Below, piece after piece: positions 1 to 9,981 of a stretch of DNA of 64,000 nt. Below the pieces are notes generated by a model that searched no databases, was not told where the DNA came from, and worked only from the letters and a program-made list of their open reading frames with translations. The DNA is from Ostrinia nubilalis (Eukaryota; Arthropoda; Insecta; Lepidoptera; Crambidae). Location of the stretch: the NCBI RefSeq assembly GCF_963855985.1, contig NC_087106.1, positions 8,787,001-8,851,000 of the forward strand, given 5' to 3'. Both the position numbers and the translations under genes were made by a program. Numbering within the stretch: the first letter of the stretch is position 1; each line of letters opens with the position of its first letter.

Positions 1-511
1 AACATTGGACGTGGAGAGGGTCATTAATTATACGTATATTTTCTACTTTGCCGAACATTAGCGCGAGAACGGTTTGTCCGAAACATATGAATTTGGTCTT
101 ATTCAATGCAGGATTAAGTGCCCTTCAACCGTCATGAAGACCACTTTTTGATAGGGTAAGTCCTTTACGCGGTATAACCGGAAAACCGAAAAAATGCCTC
201 TTTCGGGGGCCCCCACCACTTAAGCACAACTCCGTCGAAGTCGAAAACTTAGGAGAGTCTTAATGGGCAACCAATGAAGCCATTAAAACAATAAAATCTT
301 TTGTAGGAATTATTTCCGATTTAAAAGCTAATTCTACTGGACTACTGGCATAGGTAGGTATTTGAGTCACGGAATGAAAAGGTTCGTCAGTTTTCAAATT
401 GATTCCTTCAACGAATCGCGAGCACATATTACCTTTTGAAACTATGTTACAGAATAATCTCGATTTAGAGAAAATAATCTTTAACTGTTCGTCAGTAAAG
501 TTCAAATTCAT
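1..511 (-). pseudogene. possible decayed coding fragment, perhaps LINE-derived
   Basis: On the minus strand an 83-codon frame runs from 511 down to 260. Further downstream, at about 110-77, the translation contains N-K-T-K-F-I-C-F-G. A K-T-K-x-x-x-F-G stretch is common after the catalytic motif in LINE reverse transcriptases, but the frame is interrupted and no catalytic motif is visible. The 83-residue frame itself matches no family I recognise. It could be a LINE remnant or a chance frame. Confidence 0.2.
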
Positions 512-540
512 TCAGATCAAAGTTGTTTGACGATTTAACT

Positions 541-1683
541 TGTCAAGAAGATTATTATGATTGATAAACTAAAACCTTCTTGTTGGTTCAACCTGCCATT
601 ATTATCTATTAAATAAAAAAAACTACATTTTGTAACATTGCAGCATTGCACTGATGGGATAGAAAAACAAGCAAAACCTTATTCGTTAGCAAACGTCATA
701 TTTATTTAAATGTTAGTAGCACTGTTTCTTGCACGGTTATGTTGGCAGGTTTGACTCTTACAGTACCTAGTGCAAGCGAAAACCGACACTAAGGTGACGA
801 ACCTTTTCATTCCGCGACTGTACTTATATTCCAATATCATTTAATATCCTTTAGTTACAGTCCGATTTAAACTTTACAGTACACAATATTAGGTATCAAC
901 GAGGCGAAGAACCAGAGCGTCGATGTTACGTCACTACCAGGTGCGCAGTTATCCTGATCGCGTTATAAGTTTGAATCGGACCGTACCCGCTGCTATTGTA
1001 ACTCCACCCATATTTCATTGTATAAGCAGACAAGTTCGAAACGCTGTGATTATTACTATGGTTTCCAACTGATTATGTAACACAGCTTTGGGCTAACTTC
1101 GCCGAGCTAGCTTTAATGGCGCCGATAAAATGCAAAGCTTTTGACCCACTTGCAGTAAGAGCTTTTTATTAAGTTCCCAAAGTTTTAATCTTTGTTTGGT
1201 GTGGGTGAGTAAGTGCTTTTATGAAGCTGTAAGAAAATCAATTTAATTAAGAGCTTCTAGCAAAAGATGTTATTATATCAAATTAAAATCTGTACATTAG
1301 AATAGTTGAGGCGTGGAATTTACAATTGGACTGTGCCAAAAAGGCAAAATCAAGTTTTTGCTTTTTATGATGGACTGCCATTCCATAATAATATGTAAGG
1401 TGCAAAGTGCCATTCCACGCTTCAGTTATTTTTCTTACAATTTTGACTATGGGAATGCATTACTACAAGGGTTTCAATAAAAGCCTATGGAGATTAGCTG
1501 AAGTGTTTAAAATTTTGAGCCAAAACAAGATCTTAGGCAGAATCTTTACGAAGTTTAGCACGTTTAAGAGAATGAAATAAAAAGGACATACCGAAAGGCA
1601 ATACTCGTAAATCCGCACTAATTGAACCAGGACAATTGTCTTTGGTTTACGGTTACGACCCAATTGCGATGAAGGCCTGAAGA
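541..1683. other. AT-rich DNA, nothing recognised
   Basis: I see no convincing open frame, RNA gene or terminal repeat here. The 106-codon minus-strand frame at 1463-1783 runs into the neighbouring hAT-type element and looks like chance. Confidence 0.5.
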
Positions 1684-1691
1684 ACCTATAG

Positions 1692-1989
1692 CAGTGGTTC
1701 TCAACCTTTTCTGGAGCAGAGACCTCTTTGATTTCTTTATTGATCGCAGTGACCAAAAAAATTCGTAAATTAAGTGACACCAAAAACTCTACCTAAATAA
1801 GCATTATTTAAAAATGGAAAACTTGATGCTCACTAAAACCCGACGGTGTCCACCGGAGCTCAATGAAACGGAGCCGCGAGTTATTGTCCTAGTTGGACAT
1901 TCGTCCGCAGCTCCGCCTCAGGCTAGAGGCTCACTCACTCACGAGCCTCTCCAGCTTCGAGGGAACCGCCAATAGTTTGGGAACCCCTG
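1692..1989. mobile_element. non-autonomous hAT-type element with 8-bp target duplication
   Basis: The left end reads CAGTGGTTCTCAACCTTTTC and the right end, reverse-complemented, reads CAGGGGTTCCCAAACTATTG. CAGNGGTTCTCAA-type ends are characteristic of hAT transposons. The 8 bp on the left (ACCTATAG, 1684-1691) and on the right (CCCTATAG, 1990-1997) agree at 7 of 8 positions, as expected for the hAT target duplication. At 298 bp with no transposase frame it must be mobilised in trans. The family is inferred from the ends only. Confidence 0.72.
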
Positions 1990-2138
1990 CCCTATAGTGA
2001 GGTAAACGGCCGAGTCATTCTTGGGAATAGCCTGTAAACTACCGGTCAACATTGTATGTATTGTTTTAACGCTATATGAGAACGGGACGGTTCACTTTTT
2101 TGTGATATTATTTCAGTGACCTAAGGATACTAGAAATA

Positions 2139-2242
2139 TTCGTTCGTTCGTTTCAGCCGAATGACGTCCACTGCTGGACTTTTGTCCAGCAGTGGACGTC
2201 TTGGAGGAGGCCTTTGCCTCCTCCAAGGTTTTCCACAATGAA
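2139..2242 (-). mobile_element. RTE-type LINE 3' tail rearranged into two hairpins
   Basis: The start, CGTTCGTTCGTTTCAGCC, is the reverse complement of the LINE tail seen repeatedly in this window. The sequence then switches strand twice. Positions 2163-2179 pair perfectly with 2184-2200 (17 bp, TTTT loop), and 2201-2211 pair with 2216-2226 (11 bp, 4-nt loop). No coding sequence survives. Confidence 0.7.
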
Positions 2243-3219
2243 CGTGGACTAGAAATATTAAATTAATTTAAATAATTTATTCATAAAGATAAAATTGAAA
2301 ATATTCAGGTTTCAGGAGTTTCTTTGTATAATAATGGCCTCTTATACATAGCTGTAAAACAAACCAGATTTAAAGTATAATATTTAGATTTATAGCACTA
2401 AGAATAAACATTACAATAAGTGTTGTTATTTGGCGGCTTTGGCATAAGTCTACTCGTTCTGCTAGTTCCTGATCTAGGTTTTTGACTAACTATTTTTGAA
2501 AGTTTTAATTTATAGTGTATTTTTTAGAAAATATTTTCAGGAAAACATACCACAATCAATACCTATTTCTTTTAACGACAATTTGTTTGAATATTGTATA
2601 CCCATTACTTACATTACAATTAACGTGCCTACTATTAAAAGACTGCAACTAGCAGGTAATATGAAAAGAAAATGAGTAGGTAAATCCGTTTTCGATATCC
2701 TTCTTTTATAAAGTTCTTATATGTATTATACTTCTGTATGGTGTAATAACTGAAGTCACAGCTGACAGCTGTCATGGCTTAATCGTATTGACGGTTTAAC
2801 ATTCCGAAGAGAATATGATTAATTATTATCAAGCCTTTTCACCCTCTAAACCATTGATAAAAATTATACAAAGTTTTATTTTTATTTTTTTGGACTTATC
2901 AACATTTTGCACTTCATACGTTTGTGCGTAAGTACCTTAAACTCTGTACCACATGTCCTTGATATTCAAGCTGTGAGACCGTGTGTCGTAATACACTTAT
3001 TATGATGCAAATACGGTGTTAGCATGGCAACACTGTCATTGACCGGGGATGTGCGCTGGTCACGTTTGTACTATTCATTAGCCTGTCAACTACGCCACAG
3101 TTTAAAAATAAGCAGCATACTGAGTACACATATCTGACAATAGAAGAACTAGAGAAGTAGTCCGCACTTCTAGCAAAATAAGAGCAAATTTTCTTTGTAA
3201 GTGCACATTACATACAGAA
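2243..3219. other. AT-rich DNA, nothing recognised
   Basis: This is the left flank of the first BEL/Pao element. I see no long frame, terminal repeat or RNA gene. Confidence 0.5.
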
Positions 3220-4097
3220 TGTTAGCGACGTCAATAATAGTCAAGATTAATGTTGGCAGCATCATGTCAAATAGTGCAAACTAGCTAATTAATCTGTTTC
3301 GTAATTAAGAAAATGAACATGAAATTTTCGCCAAAAAGGCAATACCGTAGCGAAAACCATCAGGCTCTCTCGCTTACTCACTCGGTAGGCCTCTTTCTTG
3401 CATTATCTGATCTCTCACTTCCACAAAATAGCTTCTCTTTCACACTTTTCTGGAAAATCTGGAATGTTCAGGAAAAAATAGAGAAGAAACGAGACGGAAA
3501 TATCGGACCTCTCGCTTCGAACATTCTAGAGCGTGAGATAGCAATATGTTTTGTCCTTGTCTTGCACGGATGGTCCGTTGCGCGAGGCAATACCGTAAAG
3601 AGAGCCGTTTTAGGTTTTTTGTCAATAACTTCGCCAATTTTGGGAATTTTGTGATGAAACTTTTTGTATAATGTAGATAATTTAATTACGCCTCTGTAGA
3701 AAATAAGAAACCATTGTAAAACTACCTGCCAGTTGGAGAAAATTAGCAAAATCTGTGGATTTCCCGAAGACAGGGATAGCAATAGCGTGTGAAAGCGGGA
3801 CGGAGATAGCCGCTCCCCATAAATACGGAATGGACCGCTCCAGCTGGCATGTATTGTTATGTTCAGTTCAGAGAACAAGTGCTCCAAGCAACAAGTGATC
3901 TGAAGAAGCAAGAACTGAGAAAAGGAAGCGAATAATAAACGCGAGAAGTCTCAGCAAGTGAAATAGTGGTTTTATTCCTGCAAGTAGCACCTACTACGCC
4001 TGACATAGTAAGGGCAAGCTCTCAACGGCAGTCATCATCGTCCGGTCAGCGCTCTCGAACACACACAAACGCATACAGTCCACTGCAGTCCACCACA
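3220..4097 (+). repeat. 5' LTR of BEL/Pao element 1
   Basis: It begins TGTTAGCGAC and ends CCACCACA. It is repeated at 9951-10828 with an offset of 6731 bp and one substitution near the end. From the promoter and poly(A) motifs I infer U3 to about 3863, R from about 3864 to shortly after 3939, and U5 to 4097. Frames of 113 and 147 codons inside the LTR occur identically in both copies, match no family I know, and are probably chance. Confidence 0.95.
3819..3868 (+). promoter_or_regulatory. candidate core promoter in 5' LTR
   Basis: ATAAATA at 3819-3825 resembles a TATA box, and TCAGTT at 3864-3869 resembles an arthropod initiator about 40 bp downstream. The same pair recurs in the 3' LTR 6731 bp later. 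The assignment is by motif and spacing only. Confidence 0.4.
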
Positions 4098-4103
4098 TTT
4101 TCC

Positions 4104-4125
4104 TGGTCCTTCGAGTAGCCGGATT
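4104..4125 (+). other. primer-binding site, tRNA-Tyr-like, with a 3-nt insertion
   Basis: TGGTCCTTCGAG (4104-4115) is complementary to the acceptor end of eukaryotic tRNA-Tyr (CUCGAAGGACCA). After an extra TAG (4116-4118), CCGGATT (4119-4125) matches the next part of the same tRNA, its T-stem. The site starts 6 nt after the LTR. Element 2 has the same arrangement with a 5-nt insertion. Confidence 0.75.
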
Positions 4126-4140
4126 ACGGGAATAGCGAAG

Positions 4141-7100
4141 ATGCCTGTCACGAGGTCGGAGAAGCTACGAGGTGCCGCCGCCGCGGCTAGCGCCGCCGCC
4201 GCAGGGAGAATTACGTCGCCGCCGGTTCATGGAGGAAGTACTCCGACGGAAACCACGGATACTTCATCAACGCTGACCCCGTATCCCGCCGGGGGCGCGT
4301 CCTCACCGCGCATCGCCAGGGACCACGCCGCGCCGGCTGTTAGCACCCGGGTTATGGGAGAGCCCGGCGTGCATTTGGGAAGAGGGGAACCAGCACCGCG
4401 CTCCTACACAGAGGAGATAACCGTCGACGTCACGAAGCCACACGAAGCACTAAGGGCCCGTATCGCGGAAGCAGAGAAGAGACGTGCCGCCGCCGCCGCC
4501 GCCGCCGCCGCCGCAGCCGCCGCCGCCGCCTCCACGCCCACCGCGGCCAATGTTGCCGCCGCCACCGTCGCCGCCGCCAACGCCGCCGCCGCGACTCCCG
4601 CGACTACGGTGACCACCGTGCCGACTGTTGAAGGACAGTACGCGCCACCCACGCCGCAAGTGCATGAACAAACGCCGCGACTGTCACGAGTGAATCAGGA
4701 CACGCGCTCCGTCCGCTCGTCAAGAAGAAGGGCAGAAATAGAGGCCAAATTAAGAGTGGCCCGCCAGGAACTGGAAGTTGCCAAAGCGGAATTGGAGTTG
4801 GCCCAATTGGATTCCGACATGGAAGAGGATCCAGAAGAAGTGCAGTACAGGCAAATGCAGGTCGAAAATTGGTTGGACCACTCGAACACCATCGCCGAGA
4901 GGGTCCCGCCGGAACTACAACCGATACCGCCGCCGCCGCCCGCCGCGCCGCTGCCGCCGCCGCCACAAGTTCTACCGCTGCCGCCGCCACCACCGCCGCA
5001 AGTGTTGCCACCGCCGCCGCCACAGCCGCTACCTACGGAAGGGAGAACAGACATTCAAGAGTTAGCCATGGCCATCACCAAGCTGTCACAGAGGGCAGAG
5101 GGTGGCCTCACGAGACAACTGGTCGACCTCCCAAGTTTCAATGGCGCATGTGAAGAATGGCTCGCGTTCAGAAGGTCATATGAAGACACCGCGCGCTCCT
5201 TCACGCCGGCACAAAATTTGGCGCGACTACGAAGGTGTCTCCAGGGACACGCGAGGGAGGCAGTCAAGAGCCTCCTGTTCACCGCCGAGGATCCAGAAGA
5301 GCTGATGAAGAGCCTGGAGGTCCGGTTCGGCAGACCTGGAGCCATAGCCCTGGCGGAGTTAAAGAAGATGGAAAGGCTGCCAAGGGTCAACGAGTCATCA
5401 GGGGAGATCTGCATGTTTGCCAGCCGAGTCCGCAATGCCGTGGCCACCATCAGGGCACTCGGCAAGACAGAATATTTGTGCGCACCAGGGGCCGTGGAGT
5501 GTCTAATAGAGAAGATGCCGCCGACCATGAAGTCTCGGTGGCTGATGTACCAACGCGAGCGCCGGGCAGAGGGAAAACCAGCGCTCGAACTCATGTATGA
5601 CTTCATGGAAGTTGAAGCAGATATTAACAGTGATTACGCTCCCCCGGAAGTGTCCTGGGACCAGAAGAGAAATATGTTCAAGAGGCCGGTTCACCATGTC
5701 CAACAAACAGAAGGACGCCGTGAAGAACCGAAGACTGACGCGAAGAAGTGCCCAGAGTGCCGTGAGGACCACTGGTTGTACGAATGTAAGAAATATAAGG
5801 AAGCCAGTGTTGAAGATAAGTGGGAAATGGTGAAGAAGGCAAGAATGTGCTTCAAATGCCTGCGCTTCAAGCACTCAAGGAACACGTGCCGGGCACAACC
5901 ATGCAAGAAGTGCATGAGGTGGCATCACATCAGTCTTCACTCAGAGAAGCCCGCAGCGGCGAAGACTCAAGAGAAGCCCGCCGAAGGAGTTGTGTCGTCG
6001 GTACACACCACGAGCTGCGGAAAGGCCTACTTGAAGATGACGCCGGTGAACCTCTACGGGCCCAAAGGGACAGCAAAAGTGCTCGCGCTCCTGGACGAAG
6101 GGTCCACCGTCACGCTGCTGGACTCATCAGTGGCAAAGAAGATTGGGGCGCAAGGAAAGCCGGAAGCCATCACCATCGAGATGGTCGGGGGGAACGGTAT
6201 GCAGAAGAGCAACTCCCAGAAAATCAACATGAAGATCAAGGGGGTCCATTGCAGAAATAAGCTCAAAATGGAAGCAAGAACTATCGACAACTTGAAGCTG
6301 GCGAAACAAGGGGTCGAAGAAAGAATGCTTCAAAAGTGTAAACACTTACAGAAGATCAAGGACAAGCTGGTCTACGACAAGGAAGAACCACAACTACTGA
6401 TCGGGCAAGATAACTGGGGGCTCATAGTCACACGGAGACTACGCAAAGGGAAGGCCTCCGAACCAGTTGCCTCCTTGACCAGCTTGGGATGGGTCTTACA
6501 CGGATGCGACGCCGGAGGAAGTGTCCCTGTCAAGTTCGTGCACCACAGCAGGTTGATGGAAGACGAAACAGAAGCCCTGGTCCGCCGGCACTTCGAGATA
6601 GAGTCGCTCGGGGTGCAAGCACGACGGCCAAGTAATGACGCCGACAAAAGGGCACTCGACGTCCTAGAGAAGACCACGAAGAGGCTACCAAATGGACGGT
6701 TCGAGTCTGGGCTGCTGTGGAAAAATGAAAGGGAAACTCTACCGAACAACTACCATCAGGCACACCAGCGTCTCATCAACATGGAGAAGAAATTAGACAA
6801 GGGCCCAGCACTGAAGACTTCGTATGAAGAACAAATAGAAAATCTGCTGAAGAATGGATATGCAGAGAAAGCTCCAGAAACCACGACGCCAGGGAGAACA
6901 TTCTACTTACCTCACTTCGCGGTGATGCACCCGATAAAGAAGAAACCAAGGATAGTTCTCGACGCCGCCGCCAAGTTCAACGGGAAGAGCCTCAACGATG
7001 CGCTGCTGCCTGGGCCTGACTTATTGCAGTCTCTCTTCGGAGTGCTTCTCAGGTTCCGGGAAGGTCCAGTCGCCGTCGTCGCCGACATCAAGGAAATGTT

Positions 7101-9981
7101 CCTACGCATCCAAATGAGGGAAGAAGACCGGGACAGTCTGCGGTTCTTATGGCGCGGCAGCAAGAGGAACGGCAAACCGGAAGAGTACCGCATGGCCTCA
7201 GTGATCTTCGGGGCAACGTCATCACCGTCTACGGCAATTTATGTCATGAACAAGAACGCAGAAGACTTCAAGGAGGAACACCCGGCAGCCGTGGCAGCAA
7301 TACGGAGGAACCATTATATGGATGACTACTTGCAAAGTTTCACAACGGTAGAAGAAGCCAAGCGGATCGCGAAAGAGGTACAGACGATCCACAACAAGGC
7401 GAGCTTCCACCTGAGAGGATGGGGGAGCAATCAACCAACCGTTCTGGAAGGAATTGAAGATCAGCGACAGGAGGAAGTCCTCGAACTGGGCAAGGAAGAG
7501 AAAACCCTGGGGCTGAGATGGCTAATCACAGAAGATGCACTCGCCTTCAACGTGGGCTTCAGGAACACTCCGCCCGAAGTACTCGCTGGGCAAAGAGTAC
7601 CAACGAAGAGGGAAGTCACCAGCGCCGTCATGTCTACGTTCGACCCCATGGGCTTCGCGACGCCGATCCTAATACAGGGCCAGAAACTCATACAGGAGAT
7701 CTGGCGTACCAAGATCGACTGGGACGAGAAGATTCTCGAACCACAAGTCGCCGCATGGATCAGATACTTGGAAGACGTCGCCGTACTAAAGGAACTGAAG
7801 ATCCCAAGGTGCCTGTCGCCAAGAACCAGAAGAGGGCAACTCCACACGTTCTGCGACGCGAGTGAAGAAGCGTACGCCGCAGCCGTCTATTGGCGAACGG
7901 AAGACCCAGACGGCACGATACGCGTCGCATTGATTGCTGGGAAAGCAAGGGTAGCTCCTAGCAAACCAGTGTCTATCCCACGGTTGGAATTGCAAGCAGC
8001 ATTATTGGGCAGCAGACTTGCCGCATCGGTGGAGAAGGAGCTCGATTTGGAGATTGAAGAAAGGACCTTCTGGACAGACTCCAGCACCGTCCTTCAATGG
8101 TTGAAAGCAGACCCGAGAAAATTCAAGACGTTCGTGGCCCATCGCCTCGCGGAAATTGAAGAACTGACGCGAATTCAAGATTGGAGATGGGTGCCGACAA
8201 AGGAAAACCCCGCAGATGATGCCACAAGAGGCACTCCGAACGAGTTTGATGAAAACGCAAGATGGTTCAAAGGTCCCGCCTTCTTATATGGAAACAAAGA
8301 AGATTGGCCGGCGAGACGCTTTGAAGTCAAAGAAGAACTCACCGGAGAAGAGAAGAATCCCCAAGTTGTTGCCACATTGAAGGTCATACCACAAGTCACT
8401 CCGGACCCGAAGAGATTCTCCGACTGGACTCGACTGCTACGCAGTACAGCGCGCATATTCCAGTTCATCGACCTGCTAAGAAGAAGAGTAGCGGAAAAAA
8501 GAAGTGTCCACATCGTCAGGAACCGAAGATGGAAGAAAACACCGAGTCACGTTCCCCGGGAGAAGAAAGAAGAAAAGGTCTTCTTAACGCTGGAAGATAA
8601 GTTCATACATAGGGCAGAAGAGGAGCTTATCAAGAGGAGCCAGCAGGAGAGCTTCTCCAAAGAACTTTGCTGCCTCGAAAAAGGGAGGCCATTGGAGAAC
8701 TCGAGCCGACTAAAGAAGATTGACATATACCTGGATGGCCGCGGAATCCTAAAACTGAGGACGCGCACCAGGAAGATTGGTTCGGGAGAAGGACGAACCA
8801 ACCCGATCATACTGGACGGGAAAAGTCAAATCTGCCGGCTCATCATAGGGTTCTATCACAAACGGTTCTACCATGGCAACTCCGCAACGATAATCAACGA
8901 AATAAGGCAGAAGTTCTGGGTACTCGGCTTGCGCAGCACCACAAGATGGATCACACATGGGTGTCAATGGTGCAGAGTCCACAAGGGAGAGCCTCAAATA
9001 CCACCCACCGGAGACTTGCCGGCCGAACGATTGCAGCATCATCAACCACCCTTCACCTGCACGGCAGTGGATTACTTCGGCCCGATGCAAGTCACGATCG
9101 GGAGGAGAGCTGAAAAGAGATGGGGAGCGATGTTCACCTGCTTAACGACCCGAGCGATACACCTGGAGCTGGCTAATTCATTAAGCACCAGCTCCATGAT
9201 CATGGCCCTGCGAAGAATGGCTGCACGAAGAGGGACGCCGAAGATAATCTTCAGCGACAACGGGACTAACTTCGTGGGGGCCAATAGAGAATTGCAAGAG
9301 GCCGCCTCAAGGGAAGGAATCACATGGCGATTCATCCCACCTGGATGTCCGAATATGGGAGGCGCCTGGGAAAGAATGGTCCGCTCGGTAAAGACATCAT
9401 TAATGACCGTTCTTAAAGAAAGATCCCCGCCAGAAGAGGTCCTGCACACGCTCCTCCTCGAAGTGGAGCATATCGTAAACTCACGTCCCCTTACCCACAT
9501 CAGTATGGATCCCGAAGACGAAGAAAGCCTAACGCCGAACCACTTCCTCATCGGAAGATCCTGCGGAGCAATGGCGCCGGGCGTATTTGAAGACCACGAT
9601 CTCATCGGGAAGGCGAACTGGAGGACAGCGCAGCGCTTGACGGACCACTTCTGGCAAAGGTGGCTGAAGGAATACCTGCCAACTTTGATGCCGAGGAAAA
9701 TAGCCGGCCGGGAGACCGAAGACCCTCAAGTCGGCGACGTCGTATTAATAGTCGACGCGACGCTACCAAGAAACACTTGGCCACGAGGGGAAGTGCTGCG
9801 AGTGTATCCTGGACCGGACGGCAGAGTAAGAATCCTCGACGTGCGAACACCCGGAGGAGTGCTGCGGCGACCGACGCGACGAGTGGTAGTCCTGGTTCCT
9901 GCCAAGACGTCGCATCCGGAGGAAGGAGTGCTTCGCACTGCGGGGGAGAATGTTAGCGACGTCAATAATAGTCAAGATTAA
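4141..9981 (+). CDS. BEL/Pao gag-pol polyprotein, intact, 1946 aa
   Basis: A single frame encodes the structural and enzymatic proteins that form the particle, copy the RNA and insert the DNA. Residues about 116-160 are alanine-rich, about 262-298 proline-rich, and a charged heptad-like stretch near 195-225 could be a coiled coil. The gag (DUF1759-like) core follows from about 320. Three Cys/His knuckles lie at about 537-600. The protease (DUF1758-like) has L-D-E-G-S with Asp652. RT has Y-M-D-D at 1059-1062. RNase H has F-C-D-A-S with Asp1239. The integrase has an H-H-C-C finger and the triad Asp1644, Asp1706, Glu1744, followed by a DUF5641-like tail. The start is the first ATG after the primer site (context AAGATGC). 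The last codons and stop lie inside the 3' LTR. Codon use is much more GC-rich than in the surroundings or in element 2. No disabling mutation is seen. Confidence 0.95.
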   Translation: MPVTRSEKLRGAAAAASAAAAGRITSPPVHGGSTPTETTDTSSTLTPYPAGGASSPRIARDHAAPAVSTRVMGEPGVHLGRGEPAPRSYTEEITVDVTKPHEALRARIAEAEKRRAAAAAAAAAAAAAAASTPTAANVAAATVAAANAAAATPATTVTTVPTVEGQYAPPTPQVHEQTPRLSRVNQDTRSVRSSRRRAEIEAKLRVARQELEVAKAELELAQLDSDMEEDPEEVQYRQMQVENWLDHSNTIAERVPPELQPIPPPPPAAPLPPPPQVLPLPPPPPPQVLPPPPPQPLPTEGRTDIQELAMAITKLSQRAEGGLTRQLVDLPSFNGACEEWLAFRRSYEDTARSFTPAQNLARLRRCLQGHAREAVKSLLFTAEDPEELMKSLEVRFGRPGAIALAELKKMERLPRVNESSGEICMFASRVRNAVATIRALGKTEYLCAPGAVECLIEKMPPTMKSRWLMYQRERRAEGKPALELMYDFMEVEADINSDYAPPEVSWDQKRNMFKRPVHHVQQTEGRREEPKTDAKKCPECREDHWLYECKKYKEASVEDKWEMVKKARMCFKCLRFKHSRNTCRAQPCKKCMRWHHISLHSEKPAAAKTQEKPAEGVVSSVHTTSCGKAYLKMTPVNLYGPKGTAKVLALLDEGSTVTLLDSSVAKKIGAQGKPEAITIEMVGGNGMQKSNSQKINMKIKGVHCRNKLKMEARTIDNLKLAKQGVEERMLQKCKHLQKIKDKLVYDKEEPQLLIGQDNWGLIVTRRLRKGKASEPVASLTSLGWVLHGCDAGGSVPVKFVHHSRLMEDETEALVRRHFEIESLGVQARRPSNDADKRALDVLEKTTKRLPNGRFESGLLWKNERETLPNNYHQAHQRLINMEKKLDKGPALKTSYEEQIENLLKNGYAEKAPETTTPGRTFYLPHFAVMHPIKKKPRIVLDAAAKFNGKSLNDALLPGPDLLQSLFGVLLRFREGPVAVVADIKEMFLRIQMREEDRDSLRFLWRGSKRNGKPEEYRMASVIFGATSSPSTAIYVMNKNAEDFKEEHPAAVAAIRRNHYMDDYLQSFTTVEEAKRIAKEVQTIHNKASFHLRGWGSNQPTVLEGIEDQRQEEVLELGKEEKTLGLRWLITEDALAFNVGFRNTPPEVLAGQRVPTKREVTSAVMSTFDPMGFATPILIQGQKLIQEIWRTKIDWDEKILEPQVAAWIRYLEDVAVLKELKIPRCLSPRTRRGQLHTFCDASEEAYAAAVYWRTEDPDGTIRVALIAGKARVAPSKPVSIPRLELQAALLGSRLAASVEKELDLEIEERTFWTDSSTVLQWLKADPRKFKTFVAHRLAEIEELTRIQDWRWVPTKENPADDATRGTPNEFDENARWFKGPAFLYGNKEDWPARRFEVKEELTGEEKNPQVVATLKVIPQVTPDPKRFSDWTRLLRSTARIFQFIDLLRRRVAEKRSVHIVRNRRWKKTPSHVPREKKEEKVFLTLEDKFIHRAEEELIKRSQQESFSKELCCLEKGRPLENSSRLKKIDIYLDGRGILKLRTRTRKIGSGEGRTNPIILDGKSQICRLIIGFYHKRFYHGNSATIINEIRQKFWVLGLRSTTRWITHGCQWCRVHKGEPQIPPTGDLPAERLQHHQPPFTCTAVDYFGPMQVTIGRRAEKRWGAMFTCLTTRAIHLELANSLSTSSMIMALRRMAARRGTPKIIFSDNGTNFVGANRELQEAASREGITWRFIPPGCPNMGGAWERMVRSVKTSLMTVLKERSPPEEVLHTLLLEVEHIVNSRPLTHISMDPEDEESLTPNHFLIGRSCGAMAPGVFEDHDLIGKANWRTAQRLTDHFWQRWLKEYLPTLMPRKIAGRETEDPQVGDVVLIVDATLPRNTWPRGEVLRVYPGPDGRVRILDVRTPGGVLRRPTRRVVVLVPAKTSHPEEGVLRTAGENVSDVNNSQD
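9941..9950 (+). other. polypurine tract of element 1
   Basis: CGGGGGAGAA sits directly before the 3' LTR, where plus-strand priming occurs in LTR retrotransposons. It lies within the coding frame, which continues 31 bp into the LTR. Confidence 0.7.

Noticed and set aside
3313..3911. 113-codon plus and 147-codon minus frames in both LTRs of element 1
   Set aside because: They are identical in the two LTRs simply because the LTRs are copies. They show no domain, and they overlap each other and the promoter region.
4404..5153. Several alanine-, glycine- or proline-rich frames overlapping the start of gag
   Set aside because: They are shadow frames produced by GCC/CCG trinucleotide runs in the real gag-pol frame.
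5055..5606. 183-codon minus-strand frame within gag
   Set aside because: It is antisense to a strongly supported gag-pol frame, and its length follows from GC-rich codon use.
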